Below are positions 39,850 to 52,272 of a stretch of 64,000 nt of DNA, one piece after another. The notes below the pieces were generated by a model. The model had not been told where the DNA came from. It saw nothing but the letters and a program-made list of their open reading frames with translations, and searched no databases. A program made the translations under genes and the position numbers. Each line of letters starts with the position of its first letter. Within the stretch, counting starts at the first letter, position 1. The stretch is taken from assembly GCF_001742185.1 (NCBI RefSeq), contig NZ_CP015750.1, forward strand, positions 2,046,001-2,110,000, read 5' to 3'. The DNA is from Pectobacterium wasabiae CFBP 3304 (GTDB taxonomy: Bacteria; Pseudomonadota; Gammaproteobacteria; Enterobacterales; Enterobacteriaceae).

Positions 39850-41787
39850 ATGGGATTTACGACCAGATTCTCGATACTCGTGATATTGCTGACGGCAATC
39901 GCTATTTTCCTCATGTTTTTCAGTAGCATATTTAGTCTCTGTTATTATAGCCAGTCGCGAACGGCGCAACAGTTGCATGAGGTCACGGCCAGTATCGATC
40001 AGGCGTTATTAGTGCAATCACCTGAAAATATCCGGTATTGGCTGCCGGGGATGATGAAAACGGCGGGCATTGTCGCGCTGGAGATCCAGGATAACGATGC
40101 GGCCCTCTATGCAATACAACTGCCCGAGGCCAGTTGGGAACGCACGCATCTCTATCATGAAGTCGAATTCCCGCTGATGCATCATCTGAACATGACGATC
40201 GCCTTAAAGTATGTCGATCCGCTGATCGGTTTACCGCGCTTTGTGGTGTCGACGCTGTCGGTGTTACTGGCCGCGAGCCTGATGCTCCTGATGCTTTACT
40301 TCTCCATTCGCTGGCTACGCCGTCAGACGGCCGGACAGGAAGAGTTGGAAAAGCGAGCACAGCGTATTCTCAAAGGTGAACGTGAATCGGTGATGCAGGG
40401 GGCGGTACATGAATGGCCCGTCAATACCAGTGGGGCACTTGACCAACTGTTGTCTGATTTAGTGGAAGCGCGTGAGGAACGCGGGCGGGTTGATACCTTA
40501 ATCCGTGCCTTTGCCGCGCAGGATGCTGAAACCGGGCTGAACAATCGTCTGTTTTTTGATAATCAACTGGCCACGCAGTTGGAAGATGGTGAAGAGGTGG
40601 GGACACACGGCATCGTTATGATGATCCGCGTGCCTGATTTTGAAACGTTGCAAGAAACGCATGGTGATAGCACTCTTCTGCAGGAATACCGTTTTACGCT
40701 CGTCAACCTGCTGTCGACGTTTGTCATGCGCTACCCCTCTGCGCTGCTGGCGCGCTATTTCAGCAGCGATTTCACCGTATTACTCCCCCACAGTACGCTA
40801 AAGGAAGCCAATGCGATTGCCACGCAGTTGGTGAAAGCCATCGATATTCTCCCTGCCTGTGCGCTTATCGATCGTGAGGAGGTGCTCCACATTGGTATTT
40901 GCGCCTATCGCGGCGGACAAAGCGCTGAGCAGGTTATGGAAAGCGTAGAGGACGCGACGCGTAATGCGGTATTGCAGGGAGGTAACAGTTGGTGCGTGTT
41001 TGACAGGCAGGTGCCGGATAAAGGGCGTGGCAGCGTGAAATGGCGGACCTTGCTGGAACAAACGTTGGCGCGTGGCGGGCCGCGACTGTACCAGAAGCCC
41101 GCTGTCACCAAAGAGGGCGTTGTGCATCATCGTGAAATGATGAGCCGGATTTACGACGGAGAACAGGAGTTGCTCGCCGCAGAGTATATGCCTCTGGTTC
41201 AACAGTTGGGGTTGGCGGCTAGCTATGATCGCCAACTGGTCGCTCGAATTGTTGATTTGTCAGCGAACTGGCCCGGAGAAACTCTGGCTCTCCCAGTAAG
41301 TGTGGACTCACTTTTGCAAAAACCTTTCTTGCGCTGGTTGAACGAAATATTGCTGCAATGTCCGAAAACACAGCGGCAGTGCATTTTATTTGAACTTGCA
41401 GAGGCTGATGTTTGTCAATATATCGGTCGCTTGCGCCCGGTTCTTAATGTGATCCTGGAGTTAGGCTGTCGCTTGGCGGTAACGCAGGCGGGTTTGACAC
41501 TGGTCAGCACGACGTATATCAAGTCGCTTCCCGTGGAGGTCATCAAGCTTCACCCCGGTTTGGTGCGCAGTCTTGAACGCCGCCCGGAAAATCAGCTTTT
41601 TGTGCAAAGTTTGACCGAAGCCTGTAAAGGTACGCAAACTCGGGTGTTTGCCGCTGGTGTGCGTACCAAAGAGGAGTGGCGGATGCTGTTAGGTAAGGGG
41701 GTTTATGGCGGGCAAGGTGATTTTTTTGCCGCATCAATCCCTGTAACGGATGAGCTGAAAAAATATTCACCGCAGCATCGTGTTTAG
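39850..41787 (+). CDS. csrD: CsrD, RNase E-dependent turnover factor for CsrB/CsrC
   Basis: Membrane-bound regulator that promotes decay of the small RNAs CsrB and CsrC and so raises free CsrA. The 645 residues have two N-terminal helices (about 8-30 and 128-150) around a periplasmic segment, a HAMP-like linker, a degenerate GGDEF domain (RYFSSDFTVLLP in place of GGDEF) and a degenerate EAL domain (CILFELAEADV in place of EAL). Neither should make or break c-di-GMP, as known for E. coli CsrD. In soft-rot bacteria the Csr/Rsm system controls plant-cell-wall-degrading enzymes. Confidence 0.95.
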   Translation: MGFTTRFSILVILLTAIAIFLMFFSSIFSLCYYSQSRTAQQLHEVTASIDQALLVQSPENIRYWLPGMMKTAGIVALEIQDNDAALYAIQLPEASWERTHLYHEVEFPLMHHLNMTIALKYVDPLIGLPRFVVSTLSVLLAASLMLLMLYFSIRWLRRQTAGQEELEKRAQRILKGERESVMQGAVHEWPVNTSGALDQLLSDLVEAREERGRVDTLIRAFAAQDAETGLNNRLFFDNQLATQLEDGEEVGTHGIVMMIRVPDFETLQETHGDSTLLQEYRFTLVNLLSTFVMRYPSALLARYFSSDFTVLLPHSTLKEANAIATQLVKAIDILPACALIDREEVLHIGICAYRGGQSAEQVMESVEDATRNAVLQGGNSWCVFDRQVPDKGRGSVKWRTLLEQTLARGGPRLYQKPAVTKEGVVHHREMMSRIYDGEQELLAAEYMPLVQQLGLAASYDRQLVARIVDLSANWPGETLALPVSVDSLLQKPFLRWLNEILLQCPKTQRQCILFELAEADVCQYIGRLRPVLNVILELGCRLAVTQAGLTLVSTTYIKSLPVEVIKLHPGLVRSLERRPENQLFVQSLTEACKGTQTRVFAAGVRTKEEWRMLLGKGVYGGQGDFFAASIPVTDELKKYSPQHRV

Positions 41788-43148
<1,361 letters not shown>

Positions 43149-43158
43149 TCCTGTCTGG

Positions 43159-43221
43159 AAAAAGGGGGGACCGGATGGATGAACGCCTGCGTTTTTCATC
43201 TCTCGTGGTTACCCCTTTTTT
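43159..43221 (+). terminator. Terminator between mreB and mreC
   Basis: AAAAAGGGG (43159-43167) pairs with CCCCTTTTT (43212-43220) enclosing a smaller GATG...CATC stem. The T run is on the + strand, 10 bases beyond the mreB stop. Partial termination here would keep MreB in excess over MreC and MreD. Confidence 0.8.
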
Positions 43222-43311
43222 ATTTGCCTGTAGCCCTACGGGGTGCTGCTTTGTGACGTTAAAAATCGCCAGGAGCGATTTGAGGTTGCTGTCGAGGAAT
43301 ACGCAAACTTT

Positions 43312-44295
43312 ATGAAGCCGCTTTTTAGCAGGGGGCCTTCCCTGCAATTACGACTTTTTCTTACTGTCGTTACCGCGATTGTTGTGATCGTTGCGGACAG
43401 TCGGCTCGGTTCGTTCGTTAAAATCAGAACGTACATGGATACTGCCGTCAGCCCATTCTATTTTCTGGCCAATGGGCCGCGTCAGGCGCTGGACAACATG
43501 TCCGCCTCACTGGCAACCCGTGAGCAATTAGGCCTTGAAAATACCGCGCTGCGTCAGGAACTGTTGATGAAAAACAGTGACCTTTTGCTGCTAGGTCAGC
43601 TCAAGCAGGAAAATGCGCGGTTACGCGAACTGCTGGGTTCTCCACTGCGTCAGGATGAGCAGAAGATGGTCACGCAGGTGATGTCCGCTGGAACGGATCC
43701 TTACAGCGATCAGGTGGTGATTGACAAGGGTCAGGCGAACGGCGTGTATGAAGGGCAACCGGTCATCAGCGATAAAGGCGTGGTGGGTCAGGTTGTGGCG
43801 GTTGGCCAGTTTACCAGCCGGGTTTTGTTGATTTGTGATGTTTCCCATGCGTTGCCGATTCAGGTGCTACGCAATGATATCCGCGTGATTGCCGCCGGTA
43901 ATGGCTGTACCGACGATCTGCAACTGGAGCATCTGCCTAATAATACCGATATCCGAGTGGGTGATGTGTTGGTCACATCGGGTCTGGGTGGGCGTTTCCC
44001 TGAAGGGTATCCGGTCGGGGTGGTGTCATCGGTCAAAGCAGATACGCAGCGAGCCTATACGATTATTCAGGCGCGCCCGACGGCGGGGCTACAGCGCCTA
44101 CGCTATCTGTTGTTGCTGTGGGGCGTGGAAAATAATGCCAATACGTCGCTGCCGCCAGCGGAAGTGCATCGGGTTGCCAATGAGCGCCTGATGCAGATGA
44201 TGCCGCAGGTGTTACCTTCACCTGATGAAATGGGGCCGCCGCTTCCACCTAATGCCCCTGCGCCCACCGCTGAGCCGCAGAGAGGCCGTCAATGA
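43312..44295 (+). CDS. mreC: Rod-shape-determining protein MreC
   Basis: Bitopic inner-membrane protein linking MreB to PBP2/RodA. I place the start at 43312 ([17 protein letters not shown]), consistent with E. coli MreC; a longer frame to 43243 is unlikely. In 327 residues it has one helix (about 10-30), a periplasmic coiled coil (residues 65-105, ending [12 protein letters not shown]), the beta-barrel core ([30 protein letters not shown]) and a Pro-rich C-terminus. It overlaps mreD by 4 bases. Confidence 0.97.
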   Translation: MKPLFSRGPSLQLRLFLTVVTAIVVIVADSRLGSFVKIRTYMDTAVSPFYFLANGPRQALDNMSASLATREQLGLENTALRQELLMKNSDLLLLGQLKQENARLRELLGSPLRQDEQKMVTQVMSAGTDPYSDQVVIDKGQANGVYEGQPVISDKGVVGQVVAVGQFTSRVLLICDVSHALPIQVLRNDIRVIAAGNGCTDDLQLEHLPNNTDIRVGDVLVTSGLGGRFPEGYPVGVVSSVKADTQRAYTIIQARPTAGLQRLRYLLLLWGVENNANTSLPPAEVHRVANERLMQMMPQVLPSPDEMGPPLPPNAPAPTAEPQRGRQ

Positions 44296-44780
44296 ACCGT
44301 TATCGCAGGCATGGCAACTGGATTATCTGGCTTTCTTTTCTGATCGCTATGGTGTTGCAGATTATGCCGTGGCCGGACGAGATCTACATGTTTCGCCCCT
44401 CCTGGCTGACACTGTTTCTTATTTACTGGGTGATGGCCTTGCCACATCGGGTAAATGTCGGTACCGGATTTATATTGGGTCTGATTATGGATCTGATCCT
44501 TGGGTCTACACTGGGCGTGCGGGCGCTGGCGTTGAGCATTGTTGCTTATCTGGTGGCGTTTAAATTTCAGTTGTTCCGGAATATGGCGTTATGGCAGCAG
44601 GCATTAATCGTCATGGTTTTGTCACTGTTGATGGATCTCACGGTGTTCTGGGCGGAATTTTTAGTTATTAATGTCTCTTTCCGACCGGAAACGCTCTGGA
44701 ACAGCGTCGTTGATGGAGTACTCTGGCCGTGGCTGTTCCTGCTGATGCGTAAAATTCGTCGTCAGTTTACTGTGCAATAA
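44292..44780 (+). CDS. mreD: Rod-shape-determining protein MreD
   Basis: A 162-residue inner-membrane protein with five to six hydrophobic helices that completes the MreBCD elongasome scaffold. Family features are [15 protein letters not shown] near residue 26 and [17 protein letters not shown] near residue 60. It overlaps mreC by 4 bases and precedes maf by 8 bases. Confidence 0.97.
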   Translation: MNRYRRHGNWIIWLSFLIAMVLQIMPWPDEIYMFRPSWLTLFLIYWVMALPHRVNVGTGFILGLIMDLILGSTLGVRALALSIVAYLVAFKFQLFRNMALWQQALIVMVLSLLMDLTVFWAEFLVINVSFRPETLWNSVVDGVLWPWLFLLMRKIRRQFTVQ

Positions 44781-44788
44781 GGTGATAC

Positions 44789-45382
44789 ATGACCCTGCTT
44801 TATCTGGCTTCCGCTTCTCCCCGTCGCCGCGAACTGCTCACACAGCTCGATATTCCTTTTTCTGTGTTGAATGCGGCGGTGGAAGAACAGCGTTTACCGG
44901 ATGAAGCGGCGGACGTTTACGTCCGGCGTCTGGCGCATGAAAAAGCGACCGCAGGCGTCGCGGTTGCACCGTTGGATTTGCCCGTTCTGGGGGCCGATAC
45001 CATCGTGGTACTGAACGGACAAGTATTGGAAAAACCGCAGGACGAAGCCCATGCGGCAGAGATGCTGAGCCAACTGTCCGGGAAGCAACATCAGGTGATG
45101 ACCGCCGTCGCGTTGGCGGATAAAGACGATATGTTGAGCTGCCTAGTGATAACCGATGTCCTCTTCCGTCCGCTTTCGCCGCAGGATATCGAGCGCTACA
45201 TTGTCAGCGGCGAGCCGATGGATAAAGCCGGGGCTTACGGTATTCAGGGCAAAGGTGGGTGCTTTGTCCGGTCGCTTAACGGGAGCTATTACGCGGTGGT
45301 TGGACTACCGTTGGTAGAAACTCACGAACTATTCAGTAATTTTGCTGCGTTGCGGAGTGCAAGAGGAAAACATGACTGCTGA
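44789..45382 (+). CDS. yhdE: Maf-family nucleoside triphosphate pyrophosphatase YhdE
   Basis: Hydrolyses dTTP, UTP and modified pyrimidine nucleotides to monophosphates; a house-cleaning enzyme. The 197 residues begin with the Maf signature [12 protein letters not shown] and contain LGADTIVV (catalytic Asp near residue 70), [13 protein letters not shown] and [16 protein letters not shown]. It overlaps the start of rng by 11 bases, indicating coupling. Confidence 0.96.
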   Translation: MTLLYLASASPRRRELLTQLDIPFSVLNAAVEEQRLPDEAADVYVRRLAHEKATAGVAVAPLDLPVLGADTIVVLNGQVLEKPQDEAHAAEMLSQLSGKQHQVMTAVALADKDDMLSCLVITDVLFRPLSPQDIERYIVSGEPMDKAGAYGIQGKGGCFVRSLNGSYYAVVGLPLVETHELFSNFAALRSARGKHDC

Positions 45383-46841
45383 GTTACTGGTAAACGTTAC
45401 ACCGTCAGAAACGCGCGTTGCCTATATCGACGGCGGTATTCTGCAAGAAATTCACATTGAGCGTGATGCGAAACGTGGCATTGTCGGTAACATTTATAAA
45501 GGCCGCGTGAGTCGCGTTCTGCCAGGCATGCAGGCGGCGTTTGTGGATATCGGACTGGATAAAGCGGCATTCCTGCACGCATCCGATATTATGCCGCACA
45601 CCGAATGTGTGGCCGGTGACGAACAGAAGAATTTTCACGTCCGTGATATCGCCGAACTGGTGCGTCAGGGGCAGGATCTTATGGTTCAGGTGGTTAAAGA
45701 TCCGCTGGGAACCAAAGGCGCGCGTCTGACGACCGATATCACGCTGCCCTCGCGCTATCTGGTGTTTATGCCCGGTGCCTCGCACGTTGGGGTTTCACAG
45801 CGTATTGAGAGCGAAGCGGAACGTGAGCGCTTAAAGAAAACGGTCGCGGAGTATTGCGATGATGACGGTGGTTTCATTATTCGTACCGCTGCGGAAGGGA
45901 TCGGCGAAGAAGAGCTTTCGCAGGATGCCGCGTTCCTGAAGCGCCTGTGGGGTAAGGTCATGGAGCGCAAAAAACGCAACCAGACCAAATGTAAGCTCTA
46001 CGGCGAAGTGGCGCTCGCACAGCGAATTTTGCGTGATTTCGCCGGGGCGGCGCTGGATCGTATTCGGATTGACTCCCGACTGACGTATGAAGCGCTGCTG
46101 GAGTTTACCTCCGAATATATCCCGGAGATGACGCGTAAACTTGAACACTATGCGGGCAAACAGCCGATTTTTGACCTGTTTGATGTGGAAAATGAGATTC
46201 AGCGTTCGCTGGACAGAAAAGTTGAATTGAAGTCTGGTGGCTATTTGATTATCGACCAGACTGAAGCGATGACGACCGTCGACATCAACACGGGGGCCTT
46301 CGTTGGTCACCGTAATCTGGATGAAACCATTTTCAATACCAATACGGAAGCGACACAGGCGATTGCGCGACAACTGCGCCTGCGCAACCTCGGCGGCATC
46401 ATCATTATCGATTTCATCGATATGAATAACGAAGATCATCGTCGGCGGGTGCTGCATTCACTGGAGCAGGCGCTGAGTAAAGATCGGGTCAAAACCAGTA
46501 TTAACGGCTTCTCTCAACTAGGATTAGTCGAGATGACGCGTAAACGCACGCGTGAGAGTATCGAGCACGTGCTGTGTCATGAATGCCCGACGTGCCATGG
46601 TCGCGGCACGGTGAAGACGGTGGAAAGCGTCTGCTATGAAATCATGCGTGAAATCGTGCGCGTCCACCACGCTTATGATACCGACCGTTTCCTGGTCTAT
46701 GCTTCACCGGCCGTCGGGGAAGCGCTGAGAAGCGAAGAGTCGCACGCGTTAGCTGAAGTTGAAATTTTCGTCGGCAAGCAGGTCAAAGTACAAATCGAAC
46801 CCCTGTATAGCCAAGAGCAGTTCGACGTCGTCATGATGTAA
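45372..46841 (+). CDS. rng: Ribonuclease G
   Basis: Endoribonuclease that matures the 5' end of 16S rRNA and degrades some mRNAs. The start at 45372 ([17 protein letters not shown]) with AGAGGAAAAC upstream gives 489 residues, the E. coli length. It has an S1-like domain (about 35-125), the 5' sensor/RNase H-like region, the catalytic Asp residues in [10 protein letters not shown] and IIIDFIDM, and the zinc-link [11 protein letters not shown] that holds the dimer. Confidence 0.98.
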   Translation: MTAELLVNVTPSETRVAYIDGGILQEIHIERDAKRGIVGNIYKGRVSRVLPGMQAAFVDIGLDKAAFLHASDIMPHTECVAGDEQKNFHVRDIAELVRQGQDLMVQVVKDPLGTKGARLTTDITLPSRYLVFMPGASHVGVSQRIESEAERERLKKTVAEYCDDDGGFIIRTAAEGIGEEELSQDAAFLKRLWGKVMERKKRNQTKCKLYGEVALAQRILRDFAGAALDRIRIDSRLTYEALLEFTSEYIPEMTRKLEHYAGKQPIFDLFDVENEIQRSLDRKVELKSGGYLIIDQTEAMTTVDINTGAFVGHRNLDETIFNTNTEATQAIARQLRLRNLGGIIIIDFIDMNNEDHRRRVLHSLEQALSKDRVKTSINGFSQLGLVEMTRKRTRESIEHVLCHECPTCHGRGTVKTVESVCYEIMREIVRVHHAYDTDRFLVYASPAVGEALRSEESHALAEVEIFVGKQVKVQIEPLYSQEQFDVVMM

Positions 46842-46882
46842 ATTCGTGCGCTCGTCGTCGGCGACGAAAGAAGGAGAAATTA

Positions 46883-49800
46883 GTGAGGCGACTGCCCGGA
46901 ATAGTAGTCATCACGGGTGCCACTCTTGTCGTGATGGTTGCGCTGTTAGTCAGCGGCTTAAGACTAGTGCTGCCACAACTCGACCATTTTCGGCCACAGT
47001 TGGTGGCCTGGGCGCAGTCCGCTGCTGGTGTCCCGTTAGAAATCGGCTCAATGACCGGGCGTTGGGAGTCCTTTGGCCCTACGCTGGAAATTGAAAAATT
47101 TCGCACCTCTCTGCCGGAATCGGACTGGCAGGTTGAACGCATTACGCTGGCACTGGACGTGTGGCAATCGCTGTTGCACGGGCGCTGGCAGTTTCGTGAT
47201 CTCACATTTCATCAGCTAAAGCTCGATCTTAATAGCCAATTTAACGGGCAACAGCAGGATAGCAAACTGATGGAGTCAGGAAAGGTCAGCGATCTTTTCC
47301 TGCGCCAGTTTGACCACTTTGACCTGCGTGATAGCCAGATTACCTTTCTTACCCCTTCCGGTTCCCGAGCGGAACTCAGCGTTCCTCAACTGACCTGGCT
47401 GAATTCTGACAAACGCCATCGTGCTGAAGGTTTGATTAGCCTGTCGAGTTTTAACGGCCAGCACGGCGTGGTGCAGATGCGTATGGATTTGCGCGATGAA
47501 CAGGGGTTGCTTGGCAACGGCATGTTCTACCTGCAAGCCGACAACATTGATATGAAGCCTTGGCTTAGCCGCTGGATGAAAAACAATACCGGGCTGGAAA
47601 ACGCTGATTTTAGTCTGGCGGCGTGGCTCAACGTCCGTGATGGTGATATCCACAGTGGCGATGTGCTCCTCAATCAGGGGACGGCGAGTTGGGGTGAAGG
47701 CCATGATGCGCACCGCCTGAATGTGGATGATATGACGCTACATGTCAGCCGTCAGGAAAATGGCTGGCAGGTGGAGGTTCCTGAGTTGAATCTGGCAACG
47801 GATGGCGTTGCCTGGCCGAAAGGTCGACTCTCTGCCCTATGGCTGCCAAAAAACGAGCACATGCTGGGGCCCGATAGACAGGAAGAGCTACGCGTTCGAG
47901 CCAGCAATCTGGCGCTGGAGCGCGTAAGCACGCTGCTTCCGCTGTTGTCCAGCACGACGCCAGCCTTGAAAGCGCGCTGGGATGAGCTGCAACCGACTGG
48001 CACCTTGAATACCGTTGCTGTCGATATCCCTCTGCAACAGCCGGAGAGAAGCCGTTTTCACGCCAACTGGCAGGATGTGAGCTGGAAGCAGTGGAAATTG
48101 CTGCCGGGAGTCGATCATTTCTCCGGTTCTGCGCACGGTAGCGCCGAACGTGGTCAGGTCAGCGTCGCGTTACAACAGAGCACGCTGCCCTATGTGGATA
48201 TGTTCCGTGCGCCGCTGGAAATCAAGCAGGCCAGCGGCACGATTGACTGGCGTAATGATGCGCAAGGTCTGTCACTCTGGAGTCATGGACTGGACGTGCA
48301 GGCGAAGTCGTTATGGGCTAATGGTGATTTTCGCTATGAGCAGCCCGCCAAGCAGGAACCGAAACTGGATATTTTGGCGGGTATCCGGCTGACCGATGCG
48401 GCGGATGCTTGGCGCTATTATCCTGAACTGTTTATGGGCACTGAGCTGGTGGATTATCTGAGCGGCGCGCTGAAAGGCGGCCGCGTTGATAATGCGACGC
48501 TGATCTTTGCTGGTAATCCGCAGCATTTCCCGTTTACGCATAACGAAGGCCAATTTGAAGTCTGGGTGCCAGTGAAAGAGGCGACTTTCGAGTTTCAGCC
48601 GGGCTGGCCTGCGCTGACGCCGCTGGATATCGATCTGGATTTTGCTAACAACGGCTTGTGGATGTTTGCGCCGCAAACCTGGCTGGGTAAGGTTGAAGGC
48701 AAAAATATTAGCGCGGTTATTCCCGATTATGAAAAAGAGATGCTGCTCGTTGATGGTGAGCTAGACGGTCCAGGAGCTGAGGTGGGCAACTATTTCCATC
48801 AGACGCCGCTGAAATCCTCGGTGGGTGCGGCGCTGGATGAACTAAAAATCGGCGGATCGGTGAAAGGCACGCTGCATCTGGATATCCCACTTGTTGGTGA
48901 TGATGTCCGCGCCAGTGGTGACATTGCGCTGAATAATAACACCCTGTACATCAAGCCGTTGGATACCACGATTAAGGATCTCACGGGTAAGTTCCGCTAT
49001 GAAAACGGCAACTTGCGCAGTGAGACGCTTCAGGCAAATTGGCTGAATCAGCCGATGGCGGTCAATTTCACGACGGAAGAGCAGGCGAAGGCTTTTTTGG
49101 TTAATGTGGGCTTGCAGGGCGACTGGCAGCCTGCACTATTGCCTGGTTTACCGGCATCGGTAAGTAAAGTTCTGTCCGGTGCGGCAGGCTGGAAGAGTAC
49201 GGTCGCCATCAATCTGCCGCACTCGGGTAAAACAACCTATAATGTTGATGTACAAGCTGATTTAAACAAAGTAAGTAGTCACTTACCTAACCCGTTAAAT
49301 AAGCCTGCTGGCGAGAATTTGCCGCTGGAGGTCAAAGCCAGCGGTGACCTGAATGGTTTCACGATGCAGGGGCGAGTGGGCAAGGATAACCGCTTTAATA
49401 GCCAATGGCTGCTGAAGGGCGATACCGTGACGCTGGCACGGGCAAGTTGGCAGAATGCGGCAACGGTGGCACCGGCATTGCCAGAAGATTTCGCATTGGT
49501 GCTCGATCTTCCGCCATTGGATGCTGAAAGCTGGCTGGGACTTTTGCCTTCGCTGCGTGCCTCGACGCCGGTGGAAGGGAAAAAAGCGCATAGCTCTCTT
49601 CGTTTCCCTGATGCGGTGACGCTGCGAACGCCTGAATTGCAACTGTTGGGACAACAGTGGCACGATCTGGAAATTACGCGCAAAAATACGCTCGGCGGCA
49701 GTGAAGTGCAGGCGAAAGGGCGCGAAATTGATGGAACGGTAGCGATCCCCCATCGTGGTATGTGGCGCAGCGACATTAATTATCTTTACTACAATCCTCA

Positions 49801-50713
49801 ATGGAAAGGTAATGAAGCGACCAATCCAGTGGCATTAGCGGAGAAAAAATCGCCGTTGAACGACCCGAGTATCAGCTTTGAAGACTGGCCGTCGCTGACG
49901 GTTAACTGTCGCCAGTGTTGGATTCTCGGGCAGAATATGGGGCGTATTCAGGGAGCGATGGTGCCAGAGAAGGAAAAATTGACGCTGGCGGACGGTATCA
50001 TTGATACAGGCAAGGCTCGCCTGACGGTAAACGGATCCTGGCAGGAAAATGCAGAAGGCGTGCGGACGGCGCTAAAAGGCCGTCTGACGGGAGAAAGTCT
50101 GGAACAGAATGCTAACTGGTTTGGGGTAGCTTCACCGTTGAAGGCCGGTTCTTTCGATGTGGATTACGATCTGTATTGGCGTGGGACGCCTTGGGCGCCG
50201 GATATTGCTAGCCTGAGCGGAATATTGCACACGCGCATTGGCAAAGGTGAAATTGCCGAAGTCGGTGCCGGTCAGGCTGGGCAGTTGCTGCGTTTATTGA
50301 GCTTCGATGCGCTGATGCGTAAGCTGCGGTTCGATTTTAGTGATACGTTTGGCCGTGGGTTTTACTTCGACTCGATTAGCAGCACCGCATGGATTAAAGA
50401 TGGTGTGCTGCATACTGATGATATGTTGATCGACGGGTTGGAGGCGGATATCGCGATGAAAGGCGATCTCGACCTCGCTCAGCGACAGGTCAATATGGAA
50501 GCGGTTATTGCTCCGGAAATTTCTGCAACGGTAGGCGTAGCGACCGCATTTGCCGTCAATCCGGTTGTGGGAGCCGCGGTGTTTGCTGCCAGCAAAGTTC
50601 TGGCACCGCTATGGAACAAGATTTCGCTGATTCGCTACCAGATTTCCGGTAGCCTCGATCAGCCAAAGATTCAGGAAGTGCTGCGTGAGCCGAACAAAAA
50701 GAAAGGCGAATAA
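46883..50713 (+). CDS. yhdP: YhdP, AsmA-like inter-membrane phospholipid transport protein
   Basis: A 1276-residue protein anchored by one N-terminal helix (about residues 6-28) with a very long periplasmic beta-rich region (DUF3971) and a C-terminal AsmA-like part. With TamB and YdbH it is thought to carry phospholipids to the outer membrane. The start is GTG at 46883 after AAGGAGAAAT, the usual site. Conserved elements include QAGQLLRLLSFDALMRKLRFDFSD and VNPVVGAAVFAASKVL near the end. It lies between rng and tldD as in E. coli. Confidence 0.95.
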   Translation: MRRLPGIVVITGATLVVMVALLVSGLRLVLPQLDHFRPQLVAWAQSAAGVPLEIGSMTGRWESFGPTLEIEKFRTSLPESDWQVERITLALDVWQSLLHGRWQFRDLTFHQLKLDLNSQFNGQQQDSKLMESGKVSDLFLRQFDHFDLRDSQITFLTPSGSRAELSVPQLTWLNSDKRHRAEGLISLSSFNGQHGVVQMRMDLRDEQGLLGNGMFYLQADNIDMKPWLSRWMKNNTGLENADFSLAAWLNVRDGDIHSGDVLLNQGTASWGEGHDAHRLNVDDMTLHVSRQENGWQVEVPELNLATDGVAWPKGRLSALWLPKNEHMLGPDRQEELRVRASNLALERVSTLLPLLSSTTPALKARWDELQPTGTLNTVAVDIPLQQPERSRFHANWQDVSWKQWKLLPGVDHFSGSAHGSAERGQVSVALQQSTLPYVDMFRAPLEIKQASGTIDWRNDAQGLSLWSHGLDVQAKSLWANGDFRYEQPAKQEPKLDILAGIRLTDAADAWRYYPELFMGTELVDYLSGALKGGRVDNATLIFAGNPQHFPFTHNEGQFEVWVPVKEATFEFQPGWPALTPLDIDLDFANNGLWMFAPQTWLGKVEGKNISAVIPDYEKEMLLVDGELDGPGAEVGNYFHQTPLKSSVGAALDELKIGGSVKGTLHLDIPLVGDDVRASGDIALNNNTLYIKPLDTTIKDLTGKFRYENGNLRSETLQANWLNQPMAVNFTTEEQAKAFLVNVGLQGDWQPALLPGLPASVSKVLSGAAGWKSTVAINLPHSGKTTYNVDVQADLNKVSSHLPNPLNKPAGENLPLEVKASGDLNGFTMQGRVGKDNRFNSQWLLKGDTVTLARASWQNAATVAPALPEDFALVLDLPPLDAESWLGLLPSLRASTPVEGKKAHSSLRFPDAVTLRTPELQLLGQQWHDLEITRKNTLGGSEVQAKGREIDGTVAIPHRGMWRSDINYLYYNPQWKGNEATNPVALAEKKSPLNDPSISFEDWPSLTVNCRQCWILGQNMGRIQGAMVPEKEKLTLADGIIDTGKARLTVNGSWQENAEGVRTALKGRLTGESLEQNANWFGVASPLKAGSFDVDYDLYWRGTPWAPDIASLSGILHTRIGKGEIAEVGAGQAGQLLRLLSFDALMRKLRFDFSDTFGRGFYFDSISSTAWIKDGVLHTDDMLIDGLEADIAMKGDLDLAQRQVNMEAVIAPEISATVGVATAFAVNPVVGAAVFAASKVLAPLWNKISLIRYQISGSLDQPKIQEVLREPNKKKGE

Positions 50714-50769
50714 TGCCGTTAGGGCGGCGCAGCGTACTCAGCCAATTATCTGATAAAGAGTGAAAAACT

Positions 50770-52215
50770 ATGAGCCTTTCGTTTGTCAGTGAGCAATTAC
50801 TCACCGCCAACAAATTGAATCTTGACGATCTCGCCGCTGTGCTAGGGTCGCTTAATGAACGTCGGCTGGACTATGCTGACCTCTATTTCCAATCCAGCTA
50901 CCATGAATCCTGGGTTCTGGAAGATCGCATCATTAAAGACGGTTCCTATAACATCGATCAGGGCGTGGGTATCCGTGCGATTGATGGTGAAAAGACCGGG
51001 TTTGCGTATGCCGATCAGATCACGCTGAATGCGTTGCATCAGAGTGCGCAGGCTGCGCGCAGCATTGTGCGGGAACAAGGTACGGGTACGGCGCGCACGC
51101 TGGGTGAAGTGTCGCATCGTGCGCTCTATCCAACGTTGAATCCGTTGGATAGCCTGACGCGTGAAGATAAAATTGCGTTGTTGCAACGTGCTGATACGGT
51201 CGCACGTGCTGCCGATGCGCGGGTGCAGGAGGTGTCAGCCAGCCTGACCGGCGTGTATGAGCTGGTACTGGTGGCCGCGACGGATGGCACACTGGCGGCA
51301 GATGTGCGTCCACTGGTGCGTCTGTCGATCAGCGTGCTGGTTGAAGCCGAAGGCAAACGTGAGCGCGGCTCCAGCGGTGGCGGCACACGTGGCGGCTATG
51401 AGTATTTCTGGGAAGTGACGGACGGTGAACCTCGCGTCGATGCGTGGGCGAAAGAAGCGGTACGCATGGCGCTGGTTAACCTGTCTGCGGTGGCTGCACC
51501 CGCCGGGCCAATGCCTGTGGTGCTGGGTGCAGGCTGGCCGGGCGTGCTGCTGCATGAAGCGGTCGGTCACGGTCTGGAAGGCGATTTTAACCGTCGTGGT
51601 ACGTCAGTGTTCAGCGGACAGATGGGTAAACTCGTCGCGTCAGAGCTGTGTACGGTGGTGGATGACGGCACATTGAGCGGACGTCGCGGTTCCCTCTCGA
51701 TGGACGATGAAGGCGTTCCGGGACAATACAACGTTCTGATCGAAAACGGTATTCTGAAAGGTTACATGCAGGACAAACTGAATGCTCGTCTGATGGGGGT
51801 TGCACCGACGGGCAACGGTCGCCGTGAGTCTTATGCGCATCTGCCGATGCCGCGTATGACCAACACCTACATGCTGGCTGGCAAATCGACGCCGGAAGAG
51901 ATTATCTCCAGCGTTGAATATGGCCTGTATGCGCCAAACTTTGGCGGCGGCCAGGTGGATATCACCTCTGGCAAATTCGTCTTCTCGACATCCGAAGCCT
52001 ATCTGATCGAAAAAGGGCGCATCACCACGCCAGTCAAAGGTGCGACGCTGATTGGTTCCGGCATTGAAGCGATGCAGCAGATCTCTATGGTCGGCAACGA
52101 TCTGGCGCTGGATAAAGGCGTCGGCGTGTGCGGCAAAGAAGGGCAAAGCCTGCCCGTTGGCGTGGGGCAGCCTACGCTGAAGCTGGAAAGCCTGACCGTC
52201 GGCGGGACCGCGTAA
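50770..52215 (+). CDS. tldD: Metalloprotease TldD
   Basis: Catalytic subunit of the TldD-TldE protease, 481 residues. The zinc motif [13 protein letters not shown] has His262, Glu263 and His267 (HExxxH). With TldE (pmbA, also in this window) it matures modified peptides such as microcin B17 and degrades unfolded peptides such as the CcdA antitoxin. LINKS in order: N-terminal [20 protein letters not shown], central catalytic helix, C-terminal [17 protein letters not shown]. Confidence 0.97.
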   Translation: MSLSFVSEQLLTANKLNLDDLAAVLGSLNERRLDYADLYFQSSYHESWVLEDRIIKDGSYNIDQGVGIRAIDGEKTGFAYADQITLNALHQSAQAARSIVREQGTGTARTLGEVSHRALYPTLNPLDSLTREDKIALLQRADTVARAADARVQEVSASLTGVYELVLVAATDGTLAADVRPLVRLSISVLVEAEGKRERGSSGGGTRGGYEYFWEVTDGEPRVDAWAKEAVRMALVNLSAVAAPAGPMPVVLGAGWPGVLLHEAVGHGLEGDFNRRGTSVFSGQMGKLVASELCTVVDDGTLSGRRGSLSMDDEGVPGQYNVLIENGILKGYMQDKLNARLMGVAPTGNGRRESYAHLPMPRMTNTYMLAGKSTPEEIISSVEYGLYAPNFGGGQVDITSGKFVFSTSEAYLIEKGRITTPVKGATLIGSGIEAMQQISMVGNDLALDKGVGVCGKEGQSLPVGVGQPTLKLESLTVGGTA

Positions 52216-52242
52216 TTTATTCTGATACCTAGAGTCCCTTTG

Positions 52243-52272
52243 AAACCGCGCTTTATGAGCGCGGTTTTTTTT
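52243..52272 (+). terminator. Terminator after tldD
   Basis: AACCGCGCT-TTATG-AGCGCGGTT followed by an eight-base T run on the + strand. It overlaps the last codons of the convergent aaeR gene. Confidence 0.92.
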
